From contig OZ234493.1 in NCBI GenBank assembly GCA_965153455.1, forward strand, positions 22,868,213-22,932,212: a stretch of 64,000 nt of DNA, written 5' to 3'. Each line of letters begins with the position of its first letter. The stretch's first letter is position 1. A model generated the notes under the pieces. The model worked only from the letters and a program-made list of their open reading frames with translations, did no database searches and had not been told where the DNA came from. The position numbers and the translations under genes are program-made. Below are positions 49,130 through 61,136 of the stretch, piece after piece. This stretch comes from Sphagnum compactum. Its lineage: Eukaryota; Bryophyta; Sphagnopsida; Sphagnales.

Positions 49130-51505
49130 TTGGAGTGGATTCAATTGGCCAAGAGATGTAGGTAATTCTTGCAACCTCGAACACCTTCCCAAATCAAGCT
49201 TTTGGAGTGCATTCAATTGGCCAATGGATGTAGGTAATTATTGTAAATTATAACACCTTGATAAATTAAACTCTTGTAATGCAATCAATTCACCAATAGA
49301 TGTAGGTAATTCTTGCAAACTCGAACAATCATTCAAATGAAGGTTTTGGAGTGCATGTAATTGGCCAATAGATGTAGGTAATTTTTGCAATCTTGAACAC
49401 CCCCCCAAATTAAGCTTTTGGAGTGTACACAATTGTCCAATAGATGTACGTAATTCTTGCAAGCTAGAACACCCCCTCAAATGAAGCTTTTGAAGTGCAT
49501 TCAATTGGCCAATAGATGCAGGCAAGTTTTGCAAACTAGAACAATCGTTCAAATGAAGGTGTTGGAGTGCATTCGATTGGCCAATAGATATAGATAATTC
49601 TTGCAACCTCGAACACCCCCTCAAATGAAGGTTTTGAAGTGCATTCAATTGGCCAATAGATGCAGGCAAGTTTTGCAAGCTAGAACAATTGTTCAAATGA
49701 AGGTGTTGGAGTGCATTCGATTGGCCAATAGATATAGATAATTCTTGCAACCTCGAACACCCCCTCAAATGAAGGTTTTGGAGTTCATTCAATCGGCCAA
49801 TAGATGTGGGCAATTCTTGCAAGCTAGAACAATGGTTCAAATCAAACTTTTTAAGTGCATTCAATTGGCCAATAGATGTGGGCAATTCTTGCAAGCTAGA
49901 ACAATGGTTCAAATCAAGCTTTTGAAGTGCATTCAATTGGCCAATAGATGTGGGCAATTCTTGCAAGTTGGAACAATGGTTCAAATCAAGCTTTTGAAGT
50001 GCATGCAATTAGCCAATAGATGTAGGTAATTCTTGCAAGCTAGAACAATGGTTCAAATCAAGCTTTTGAAGTGCATTCAATTGGCCAATAGATGTGGGCA
50101 ATTCTTGCAAGCTAGAACAATGGTTCAAATCAAGCTTTTGAAGTGCATTCAATTGGCCAATAGATGTAGGTAATTCTTGCAAGCTTCAACATCCCCTCAA
50201 ATCAAGGTTTTGGAGAGCATTCAATTGGCCACTAGATGTAGGTAATTCTTGCAAGCTAAAACACTCGTTCAAATCAAGGTTTTGGAGTGCATTCAATTGA
50301 CCAATAGATGTAGGTAATTCTTGCAAGTTGGAACACCCACACAAATCAAGGTTTTGGAGTGCATTCAATTGGCCAATAGATGTGGGCAATTCTTGCAAGC
50401 TAGAACAATGGTTCAAATCAAGCTTTTGAAGTGCATTCAATTGGCCAATAGATGTAGGTAATTCTTGCAAGTTGGAACACCCCCCCAAATCAAGGTTTTG
50501 GAGTGCATTCAATTGGCCAATAGATGTGGGCAATTCTTGCAAGCTAGAACAATGGTTCAAATCAAGCTTTTGAAGTGCATTCAATTGGCCAATAGATGTA
50601 GGTAATTCTTGCAAGTTGGAACACCCCCCCAAATCAAGGTTTTGGAGTGCATTCAATTGGCCAATAGATGTAGGTAATTTTTGCAACCTTCAACACCCCG
50701 CCAAATCAAGGTTTTGGAGTGCATTCAATTGGCCAATAGATGTAGGTAATTCTTGCAAGCTACAACACCCCCTCAAATCAAGGTTTTGGAATGCATTCAG
50801 TTGGCCAATAGATGTAGGTAATTCTTGCAAGCTAGAACACTCGTTCAAATCAAGGTTTTGGAGTGCATTCAATTGGCCAATAGATGTAGGTAATTCTTGC
50901 AAGTTGGAACACCCGCACAAATGAAGGTTTTGGAGTGCATTCAATTGGCCAATAGATGTAGGTAATTCTTGCAAGCTACAACACTCGTTCAAATCAAGTT
51001 TTTGGAGTGCATGCAATTGGCCAATAGATGTAGGTAATTTTTGCAACCTCCAACACCTCGCCAAATCAAGGTTTTGGAGTGCATTCAATTGGCCAATAGA
51101 TGTAGGTAATTCTTGTAAGCTTGAGCACCATGATAAATTAAGTTCTTGGAGTGCATTCAATTGGCCAATAGATGTAGGTAATTCTTGCAAGCTAGAACAC
51201 TCGTTCAAATCAAGTTTTTGGAGTGCATGCAATTGGCCAATAGATGTAGGTAATTTTTGCAACCTCCAACACCTCGCCAAATCAAGGTTTTGGAGTGCAT
51301 TTAATTGGCCAATAGATGTAGGTAATTCTTGCAAGTTGGAACACCCACACAAATCAAGGTTTTGGAGTGCATTCAATTGGCCAATAGATGTAGGTAATTC
51401 TTGCAAGTTGGAACACCCACACAAATCAAGGTTTTGGAGTGCATTCAATTGGCCAATAGATGTAGGTAATTCTTGCAAGTTGGAACACCCACACAAATCA
51501 AGGTT
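49130..51505 (-). pseudogene. distal LRR units of HNL gene beyond first stop
   Basis: The same LRR frame continues without frameshift past the TAA at 51506-51508. It is interrupted by further stops at 50690-50692 (TGG to TGA), 50186-50188 (TGT to TGA), 50009-50011 (CAA to TAA) and 49238-49240 (GAA to TAA), judged against neighbouring units. About 30 more repeats would be encoded. This part is probably untranslated 3' sequence now, or the gene is a pseudogene. Confidence 0.75.
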
Positions 51506-53455
51506 TTAGAGTGCATTCAATTGGCCAATAGATGTAGGTAATTCTTGCAAGTTGGAACACCCACACAAATCAAGCTTTTGGAGTGCATTCAATTGGCCAA
51601 TAGATGTAGGTAATTCTTGTAAGCTTGAGCACCATGATAAATTAAGTTCTTGGAGTGCATTAAATTGGCCAATAGATGTAGGTAATTCTTGCAAGCTAGA
51701 ACACTCGTTCAAATCAAGTTTTTGGAGTGCATGCAATTGGCCAATAGATGTAGGTAATTTTTGCAACCTCGAACACCTCGCCAAATCAAGGTTTTGGAGT
51801 GCATTCAATTGGCCAATAGATGTAGGTAATTCTTGCAAGTTGGAACACCCACACAAATCAAGGTTTTGGAGAGCATTCAATTGGCCAATAGATGTAGGTA
51901 ATTCTTGCAACCTCCAACACCCCGCCAAATCAAGGTTTTGGAGTGCATTCAATTGGCCAATAGATGTAGGTAATTCTTGCAACCTCCAACACCCCGCCAA
52001 ATCAAGGTTTTGGAGTGCATTCAATTGGCCAATAGATGTAGGTAATTCTTGCAAGCTAGAACACTCGTTCAAATCAAGTTTTTGGAGTGCATGCAATTGG
52101 CCAATAGATGTAGGTAATTTTTGCAACCTCGAACACCTCGCCAAATCAAGGTTTTGGAGTGCATTCAGTTGGCCAATAGATGTAGGTAATTCTTGCAAGC
52201 TACAACACCCCCTCAAATCAAGGTTTTGGAGAGCATTCAATTGGCCAATAGATGTAGGTAATTCTTGCAACCTCCAACACCCCGCCAAATCAAGGTTTTG
52301 GAGTGCATTCAATTGGCCAATAGATGTAGGTAATTCTTGCAAGCTACAACACCCCCTCAAATCAAGGTTTTGGAGTGCATTCAGTTGGCCAATAGATGTA
52401 GGTAATTCTTGTAAGCTAGAACACTCGTTCAAATCAAGGTTTTGGAGTGCATTCAATTGGCCAATAGATGTAGGTAATTCTTGCAAGCTACAACACCCCC
52501 TCAAATCAAGGTTTTGGAGTGCATTCAGTTGGCCAATAGATGTAGGTAATTCTTGTAAGCTAGAACACTCGTTCAAATCAAGGTTTTGGAGTGCATTCAA
52601 TTGGCCAATAGATGTAGGTAATTCTTGCAAGCTACAACACCCCCTCAAATCAAGGTTTTGGAGTGCATTCAGTTGGCCAATAGATGTAGGTAATTCTTGC
52701 AAGCTAGAACACTCGTTCAAATCAAGGTTTTGGAGTGCATTCAATTGGCCAATAGATGTAGGTAATTCTTGCAAGTTGGAACACCCCCACAAATGAAGGT
52801 TTTGGAGTGCATTCAATTGGCCAATAGATGTAGGTAATTCTTGCAAGCTAGAACACTCGTTCAAATCAAGTTTTTGGAGTGCATGCAATTGGCCAATAGA
52901 TGTAGGTAATTTTTGCAACCTCGAACACCTCGCCAAATCAAGGTTTTGGAGTGCATTTAATTGGCCAATAGATGTAGGTAATTCTTGTAAGCTTGAGCAC
53001 CATGATAAATTAAGTTCTTGGAGTGCATTCAATTGGCCAATAGATGTAGGTAATTCTTGCAAGCTAGAACACTCGTTCAAATCAAGTTTTTGGAGTGCAT
53101 GCAATTGGCCAATAGATGGAGGTAATTTTTGCAACCTCGAACACCCCCTCAAATCAAGGTTTTGGAGTGCATTCAATTGGCCAATAGATGTAGGTAATTC
53201 TTGTAATCTTGAGCACCATGATAAATTAAGTTCTTGGAGTGCATTCAATTGGCCAATCGATGTAGGTAATTCTTGTAAACTTAAACACCATGATAAATCA
53301 AGGTTTTGGAGTGCATTCAATTGGCCAATCGATGTAGGTAATTCTTGTAAACTTGAACACCACGATAAATTAAGCTCTTGAAGTGCATTCAATTGTCCAA
53401 TGGATGTTGGTAATTCTTGTAAGCTTGAACACCCAGATAGATTAAGCTCTAGGAG
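49130..53455 (-). repeat. tandem array of about 60 LRR-encoding 72-bp units
   Basis: A 72-bp unit encoding a 24-residue leucine-rich repeat (consensus LQELPTSIGQLNALQNLDL plus a variable five-residue tip such as NECSS, RGCCS, ARCSR or SWCSS) repeats without spacer for about 4.3 kb. I counted 27 units before the first stop at 51506. Units are nearly identical at DNA level in the middle (about 50.2-53.2 kb) and diverge toward both ends. Higher-order repeats are visible: an NECSS-RGCCS dimer (144 bp) occurs three times in a row near 52330-52760, and larger blocks built around the QKLP-type units recur. The array is part of the HNL gene. Confidence 0.95.
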
Positions 53456-56400
53456 GCTAATAGGTATAGGTAATTTTTTCATATCAACATTTATTGAGGA
53501 ATTAAGGTTGTTGAAGGAAAATTCAAAGACAGTTCGTAGATGATTACATTTTGTCAAATGGAGTACTTGTAAACGAGAACATTTAAACAAATTACTTGGC
53601 AACTTTTGGATCATGCATTCTTGGAGACATAACAATCGAAGGTCATTCAAATTTCGACTTTGGATGAAATTTTCCACCGTAGTTGGTGAGGCTTTTGTTA
53701 GGTCAAACAACCTAAAGTTGTGAAATTCTTTTGATCCATTTTGGAATAATGAGGGCAAATCCTCACATTTTTTCAAAGATATGCCTTCTAAATTTCCCAT
53801 CACCGGTACCTATCACATTCAACAAAGTACAAATAATTGTCAATATGAATAAACATAAAACTTCATTATGATGCCATGTTTTAAAGATATAAATATTACA
53901 TATTTTTTTAAATTTAAAATTCATGGTTTCATTTGGAATTTTGACAAAAAAATATAATGTAAGATTGAATTAACACATGTTGTTCAAACCTGATTATTTC
54001 GCAAATATATATTTGGTTTCCATATAAATCGATTCATTGTAACTTCCATTGCAATATTTCGACCCATGTCTTGTAATTGTTCATGCATGTACAAGCTTCC
54101 ATCTTTTGCCCATTTAATTAAAGATCTGTCTTTTAAATTTTGTAATCGAATCTTAGAGCTACGCGAATTATCTCCATTCCAATACACTCGACGGAGTGTA
54201 CATTTGTTGAAACCAACCAAAAAACAAGCAATATCCAAAAACATATTTTGATGGTCCTTATCCAAGTGGTCATAAGAAATTCGTAATGTTGTCCAAAGCA
54301 CTTCATTGTCAAAGCCCCCTGTTATACTTTGCCCATTTTTCAATGTGTGCAATGCATCTTCCCATACTTCCAAATTCGAACTATCACACAAATAAGAACC
54401 TAATACTTCAAGGCTTAAAGGGAGCCCCTCACAAGCTTTTATAATGTCCATAGAAATATTTTTGACATCATTTACCACATGACTTGCATGTTTGAATGCG
54501 TGGAACATGAAAAGTTCCCTTGATTGTTCTTCGTCCAAGAATGCCATGTCCATTTTTGCAGACTCCCTTACATGATATTTTACGATTTGCCAATTTCGAC
54601 AATTTACGAATATTTTGCTCTTGCAATTTACATTAGTGGCATCCTTGTCAATAAGAAGTTGAAGCAAGGCTCCAAGGTTCTCCGTCTTACCAACATCATC
54701 CACAACCACCAAAACTTTTTTTGATATCATGCATTGTTTGATTTGATCAAGGTCTTCTTTATTCAGGTCTTCATCCTTGTGTAACACTTTATCACACAAA
54801 TCATGTAGAAGTTGTTTTTTGACATTGTTGATGTCTTTTGATTTCACATCCTCCAAGAAGCTAGATTTGTCATATTGGTTGTGGAACAAATGATACATTT
54901 TTTTATTCAAGGTGGTTTTCCCAATCCCACCCATTCCAATTAATGCAACAATAGATTCTTTTTGGAACAGACAATTTATCGCATTTGCTTTATCTTTCAA
55001 TGCCACCTCATAACATGGCAAAGGTGGCATAGGTCGTGTGTTTTGTTTCTGTTAAAGTTCATAAACAAATAATTTGTTATTTTAGATAATGGATAATATT
55101 ACCCCAACAAATATGGCATGCAATTACGTTATATGATATAATGTTATTATAAAATTATATGAACATACAATTCCAAGAGGTAAAATCAACGTTATTTACC
55201 TTCATAAAAGTTTTCAAACATTCCAATAGTATGGAATAACTTGGATGGTCCTTTGTCGGTGGCTTGCAAATTATCAAGTGATTAGCGTCTTCAACTTTGT
55301 AATTGTTATTGTTTGATAATCGAGTAGCTGAAGCCATTGGGACTAAAATTCCATGTACATGTGCAAAAATTATTTTAGTTGAACAAAGAAGGAAATTTTT
55401 TAAACTTATTTCACAACTAATGTTTATAATTTCAAAAGTTATTGAACAAACCAACATAAGTTTCTATAACATAAAAAATGTTCAACCATGGAACTTAGTT
55501 GGATAGTCAATATGTTTAGATGAAAATCTTACCCATTTATTGTCAATAGGTAATCCTTCACCAAATGCATAAATGTTGAGGTCTTTGCAAATAGCTTTGT
55601 TAAAATCCACTGAAAGTTGTTCCATTTTTGGGTTGAAAGATTTCATATTTTCCAAAAGACGTAATTCGGTTGTATCCTTGGTGATTTGTTGACATTGCCA
55701 TTTGAAATATTTTGATAGATCTTGGGTACCACCAGCATGTGGTACACTATAAAACACCACACCTTTAAGATTGTTCAAGAAAATTTCACAATATTTTTGT
55801 ACTTCAAAATCGAAATCATTCATTGGCCTTTGATACACATGTTTGTGGGCTTCAACCACTAGGCTTTTGAATACAAGACCTCCGAAACTATAAGCAACAA
55901 TTGCCACCGGTTTGTCCCAAAGCATTCGATAACTACAAAATATTTCAAAATGCACCAAAATCCATTAGTAACATTTTTAATGTTAATGTACATGTGTTCA
56001 AAAAATCACAACATCATATATTGTATTTAATGCAATTTGTTAAAATTTAATAGAACAACGTAAGCCATAAGTCCATAACAAATTTGTTTGTAGGTTTTTT
56101 TCCATTTTTCATTTGTCTTCATTAGTCTACTTGTAAAATGTTCCAACCATGTTTGGGTTAATAACTTATTACCCACGAGCATGTACGCATATACTTCCAT
56201 GTGTTTATGGACAAATCATCTTTTATGTGTTACATTGAAAAATATATTCAAATATTAGAATGTAGGAATTCATAAGGACTATATATAATTTTTGAAATTA
56301 AATCTAACTACAAAGTGGATTCAATTTTTGTAAATTATATATATGTAATTGAACTTAGTTTGATTACCAAAGATGAAACTTTAAAAAACTCCCATCACAA

Positions 56401-58033
56401 ATTGCCACTACAACCAAATTGGTTTCCCATGGCTTCATAACGAAAACACATATTTTGTTAATGATTTATCGTCAACATGAGAATTAACATGAAAGCCCCA
56501 TTTCATGTTCTCCTCAATGAATTTGAAAGTTCCACAATGTTCAAGTTTTGGTGTCTACCACAATAATGCCCCACATTGAACAATTTATTCAAAGATGTCA
56601 AACACAAGCAATTATATTTAATTGAAACACATGGCAAGGAGTAAGATGTCCATAAATAAGGAAATAGACACACCTTGAATTTAAAACCAAGCTTTGAACG
56701 AGGTTTTTGCCAATTTCAGTCACATCATTGTGGACACTTTTGACATTAGAATCATATGACAGTGACAAAATTCTAATGTTGTCATTCAAGTCCTCCGGGA
56801 TCCACATTTGTGGCCAACATATGCATTTTTCTGTATCATCAATGGATTGTGTTGTCCATGTTTCCTTCCATTCATCATTAATCCCATAAGCAATCCCATG
56901 GAAAAAAATTATGGTCAAATTCGGATTCTTTGAAGTGCAATGATTTAAATCATGTACTGGATATCTCTGCAAAGGAAAAGAAAAAGAAAATGTCAAAAAG
57001 AATCATCAAATAAGTCTAGAAAATAATTTTATTATACATAAAGTTAAAGAAATGCAAGATTCATCGAGAGTACAATCATGATATTTGATATAGTTCATTG
57101 AAAATGTGAAGTAGAACAAGACAATAATCTATGAATTAAACAATAAACATATTCATCTTGCAACATCATTTAAATTAACTTTTAATTCCACAACAATATT
57201 TACAATTTTTTGGGCTTGTTAGTTTCCTCTCAAAAAGTAAAGAAAGTAAAATTAAAAAAAAAAGATTTGCATGCAAATTAAGTTTCAAAATATAATTCAA
57301 GAATTGAATATCATCACATAATGTTATGATGGCATATATGCCAATAAATTTAAGGACTAATGATAAGAATTGGAATCTTCAAATTTTGGATTTTTTAATT
57401 CAAACTATCTAATTTGGTTGATTTTCATTTCACTATGTTTTCCACAAATTCTGACCACCAAGGGCTCCAATTCCTAAGCAACTAGGACACAATCACAAGA
57501 ATAATGTTCAAGAGAATTCTTTAATAATTATGTTGTTGGATTTAGACCATTTTAGAGTTACTCATAATTTTACATTGAAAGTTGCAAACCTTATATATTG
57601 TATATGTGAACATAGTCAATGCCAAGTGACAAATTTTCCTTTCACCAATTCTACTTGTTATAGCAAAGTGAGTCCCAAATGTAAGAGTTTGTTTTGATAT
57701 CACTTCATTTCATATCGATAGATTTAAATGATGCAATGGAAAGCAAGCAAAATGATTGGTACTCAACAAAGAACCTCATAAACTAATGTCAAATTTCAAC
57801 ATGTATCTTTGGAAAGCCCAAGAAAAAGACTTGTGCAAAACGAGTTCAATCATAAAAGCAAGAGGATTCACCACATTGTTGCCTTGTCTAGAGATTGAAG
57901 GAGCAGTTTCACCAGAGATTGAAGGTGTGTTGATCACACCATGGATTGGCATAACATCCCCTTTTCTTTTTTTTGTTGGCCCTTGTGAAACATCAACACC
58001 TTTTCCCTCACGGTGAGAGAATGAATTTTCCAT
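51506..58033 (-). CDS. alpha/beta-hydrolase-NB-ARC-LRR immune receptor (HNL-type NLR)
   Basis: Minus-strand model: 58033-57872 (tentative), 56966-56674, 55932-55533, about 55352-55200, 55048-53990, 53809-51506; about 1,456 residues. The hydrolase part is SERAC1-like. It has LTIIFFHGIAYG, WPQMWIPEDL followed by RILSLSYDSNV, the nucleophile elbow VAIVAYSFGGLVFKSLVVEA, and GVVFYSVPHAGGTQDLSKYF, then ASATRLSNNNNYKVEDANHL. NB-ARC (exon 5) has the P-loop GMGGIGKTT, kinase-2 KKVLVVVDDV, CEGLPLSLEVLG (GLPL), MFLDIACFL and YMHEQLQDMGR in the MHD position. Exon 6 starts VPVMGNLEGISLKKCEDLP, then 27 LRRs. HNL proteins are known from Marchantia and presumed intracellular immune sensors. Oddities are the intron before 55352, which lacks an AG acceptor, and the stop at 51506, which cuts an array that continues in frame. 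Confidence 0.85.
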
Positions 58034-58067
58034 ACCTCCCACTAGTCAAATTCCATTCATTAACTCC

Positions 58068-58090
58068 TCTCCTCTATATATTTCCTCTTC
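58068..58090 (-). promoter_or_regulatory. TATA-box-like element upstream of HNL gene
   Basis: On the minus strand GAAATATATAGAGG lies about 40-50 bp above the proposed ATG at 58033, in a CT-rich region. It would give a very short leader. It also reads as CTCTATATATTTCC on the plus strand, so direction is uncertain. Confidence 0.3.
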
Positions 58091-58364
58091 ACTTTTTGCT
58101 CTCCAAAAACCTGCTAGAAGTCCTATGCCCTCTCAAAAGCATACACGTTATAAAGTGTCTCCATCACAAAACCCATTCTCACAACCTGATTTTTCCGCTA
58201 GCTCTCTGGAATATTGATTCCTTTCCACTTAATGGCCTCCCTGAAATTCCCCCACGCTTCTCTTACTCCTTTGCTTATCCTCAGGCCTCTTCAAGAACTC
58301 TTCTTCTCACATATCTTTCTTCTTTGTTTTCTCCTCTCCTAGAACTCCCTAGAAGGATTGTGCC

Positions 58365-58598
58365 ATGACTGATGACAGAGTAAGCGTTTTGCCGATTCCA
58401 GGCCCCATCACTAATTTGTCTGGGACACAAGTCTATTTGCTTCTCAGAATTGAGGATACAGTTTGCTATTTAACGTTGATCGGTAAACATGCTTTACTGG
58501 TTCCGTCCAGGCTCCATTACTGTGACAATGCTTGTTTTACGCGTTTCCTGTCTGCTGATTTCACCCAGTGTCGCTGTGGAGCTTTATTGCAGAGATGA
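58365..58598 (+). other. unexplained 77-codon frame
   Basis: It begins MTDDRVSVLPIPGP and includes a Cys-rich end. A GTAAGC five codons in could be a splice donor. No family recognised and no clear continuing exon; recorded as a possible gene start only. Confidence 0.12.
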
Positions 58599-58599
58599 T

Positions 58600-60670
58600 G
58601 TTGCAGGGAAATAATCTTTACTTGCTGACAACGGTGACTATGATTCCAGTAGCTTGAGGGAGAATGAAGCTACATGGACGGTTGTAACAAAGAAATTCGG
58701 AGTGGAAAAAAGTATGTTCTAGAGAGGTAGATATGGTGTAGATATGTGTGGCCATGGGTAAACCCAGCACCATACCATATGCTGGTACCATGGTAGAAAC
58801 CCCAAACTTTCTTTTGTTGCTTCTAATTATTATAACTATCCCACTCTAAAGACTATATTCAGGCCAGTGGTTGTTTTTTTTTGGGGGTGAGGTGTTGGGT
58901 TTTATTTTGTCTTTTTGGTTTCTCAAAATTTCTCATTCTTGTAACCTAAAAAATATGATTTCGACACATATGAAGGACTTTTGTAGAAATATGATCTTAA
59001 ATTCGCCAGATTTTGAAAAGATTAAATTGCCAGATTTCTACAATAGGTTCCAGCAGGTAGCCAATATATAAAAGGATACCTACATTTTTCTATTTTCACT
59101 CCTGGTCTATAGCCAAATTTGGCTAAATCTTCTTGCACGGACAATCACCAGTTTGGCTACACAACACAATTGGAAAGAATATCCTGGATTCAATGGCCTT
59201 GGGAGTTCAAATTTAACATTTGCCACATGGATATAGCCACTAAGAGGCCTCACTAAAAAAAAAGAAGAAAAGAAGAATGTTCCTAGGTAGGTGGTAGTTC
59301 ACTCTGGCAGACATGTAGGCACCATGCACTCTAAGGAGCACTGAGAAACATTTTGTGAAGGTAATGGGTCTATTACTGCAATGATGCAAAAAACTAGGGG
59401 GAAACAAAATGCCCTCCCTGCTCCTGGATTAAAAACTATGCTTTATAAGGTTACCTCCAGATACACTGCAAAATTGACTTGCTGTACAAAAATTTTGGAT
59501 TCAATGACTGAGACAAAGCGTGGAAATTTTGGAAGTATATACCACACACACATACGATATGTATGCTTTGGTTCCACGCCCTTGGACTGCGTGGGTGCGG
59601 CATGGGACCATGGGTTTGAAATGTGTGAATGTACGTCGTATTAGGAGGGTAGATGCTCCCAGCTTTAGAAGCATATACCTGACTATTTCAACTTTGGTTG
59701 TAGGCCAGGAAACAAAGGGAATCATCTTGAAGGTTGGCCCCCCGCTACCTACCGATTTGGAGGGAAAGTCTACTGATGATCACGTGTGGGTAGAGAAAAA
59801 CGCAATCTCCAAGGACACCTAGGTGTATGTATGTAGATCATTCTTGGGCGGGTATTAGAACCTGCCACAAGCTACTCCCGGATATCACCGGTTTAGGTTC
59901 TGAAGGCTCCTAATCGCGGTTCTCAGAAACCACCAAACACCCAGTTTTTTCTGATACATAACCCATGGTCCACAAACACATTTGAGAAAGTCAAATAACC
60001 GCTGGTTCTTCGGTGAAACCTGGCAGTTCTTGAAGGTTTGGAATATCGAGAACCGGAGTTTCTCCGATTCTGAAATGTTTGAAAAATAGGGCGGTTGTTT
60101 TTATAAAAGAAACTCAAGTGTGCCCCAACACTGAGATAGACACGACTGACACGCTTGGGTGGGCCTCACACGTTTACACAACAGAAATGATTTGTGGATG
60201 TGTTGAAAAAGCAGACATTGGTGGGCACAGCACGCAAGTCACTTCGCTGGGAATCAATTGCGACCCAGTCCATTGCTGGCGTAGTCCAGATTGAAGATTT
60301 ATTGAGTCAGTGACGCAGTCAGGTACCAAAAAGATACTTCAGATTTCATGGCATCGTACTGTCACCAACCCATTCTTGACTCAATCAAGATCAAAAGTTA
60401 GTCACCAGTATTTTACAAAACTTTTTGAAAAGAAATATTCTTGGGCGGCCACAGTTAACTATTAATTGTTTGACCTGATTTGATCAAACTGGCAGTGCCA
60501 AGTGACAGGAGGGAGTTGCAACCATATAAGCTCCCAATAGCTGGAATTTTGTGACTTTAAAAACAATTCGACTTGCTAGAGTTGTAGGGGACTTCAATCT
60601 GAATCTTCTGGTACTAAAAATGTGTAATGTGGGTGAGAAATGAGAAATCCCCACCATTGAATTTGGTGCA
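58600..60670. other. no supported gene
   Basis: Short frames in several directions without recognisable domains. Composition is less AT-rich than elsewhere but nothing repeats within the window. Confidence 0.4.
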
Positions 60671-60675
60671 ATTAT

Positions 60676-60984
60676 ATGAGATTCGGCCAACTTTCAAATC
60701 TTGGTGTTTTTGAAGCATTTGATTTAGCTACCATAGTTCAAGGATCCAAAAAAATTATAGTAGATGGAAGGTGGGCATTTGATGTTGGTGAAAAAAGAAA
60801 TTCAACATTTGGACATGTTGAATTCAAAAGAAACGAATGGTCAAATTGCACATACAATGTCATTTACAAACAAGCCCCAAAAAAAAAGCAAGCTATTTTT
60901 ACTGTTTTAGGGCATGTTGTTGAGGCCCAGCGCCTCCCAGAATCCCGCCAACTTGACCTTCAAAACTGGAGATCTTTTTTTTAG
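60676..60984 (+). other. unexplained 102-codon frame
   Basis: An ATG frame beginning MRFGQLSNLGVFEAFDLAT, with charged mixed composition (VDGRWAFDVGEKRNSTFGHV) rather than low-complexity sequence. No family recognised, and no splice-linked exon found. Could be a captured gene fragment near the adjacent TIR element or chance. Confidence 0.2.
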
Positions 60985-61136
60985 TGGCTACAGCAGTCAC
61001 ATTAAGTATAGCTTTTCTGCCACCAATTGGCGATATATGCAAAAGTCATGTGAATGTACATGGCCGCAGTGACAAAATTTACATCAACTTATGGCCACAC
61101 AAGTCAAATTTCACATAGAGGCAGCCCATAGCTTAA

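Noticed and set aside
51552-52796. 414-codon plus-strand frame reading FWSAFNWPIDVGNSCKLEH over and over
   Set aside because: It is the antisense of the LRR array. Because the unit is 72 bp, a multiple of three, any frame without a stop in one unit stays open. The minus strand has the recognisable protein.
49130-53455. Regular repeat array resembling a CRISPR at first glance
   Set aside because: Units are contiguous with no unique spacers, encode a known LRR consensus and lie in a plant-type gene.
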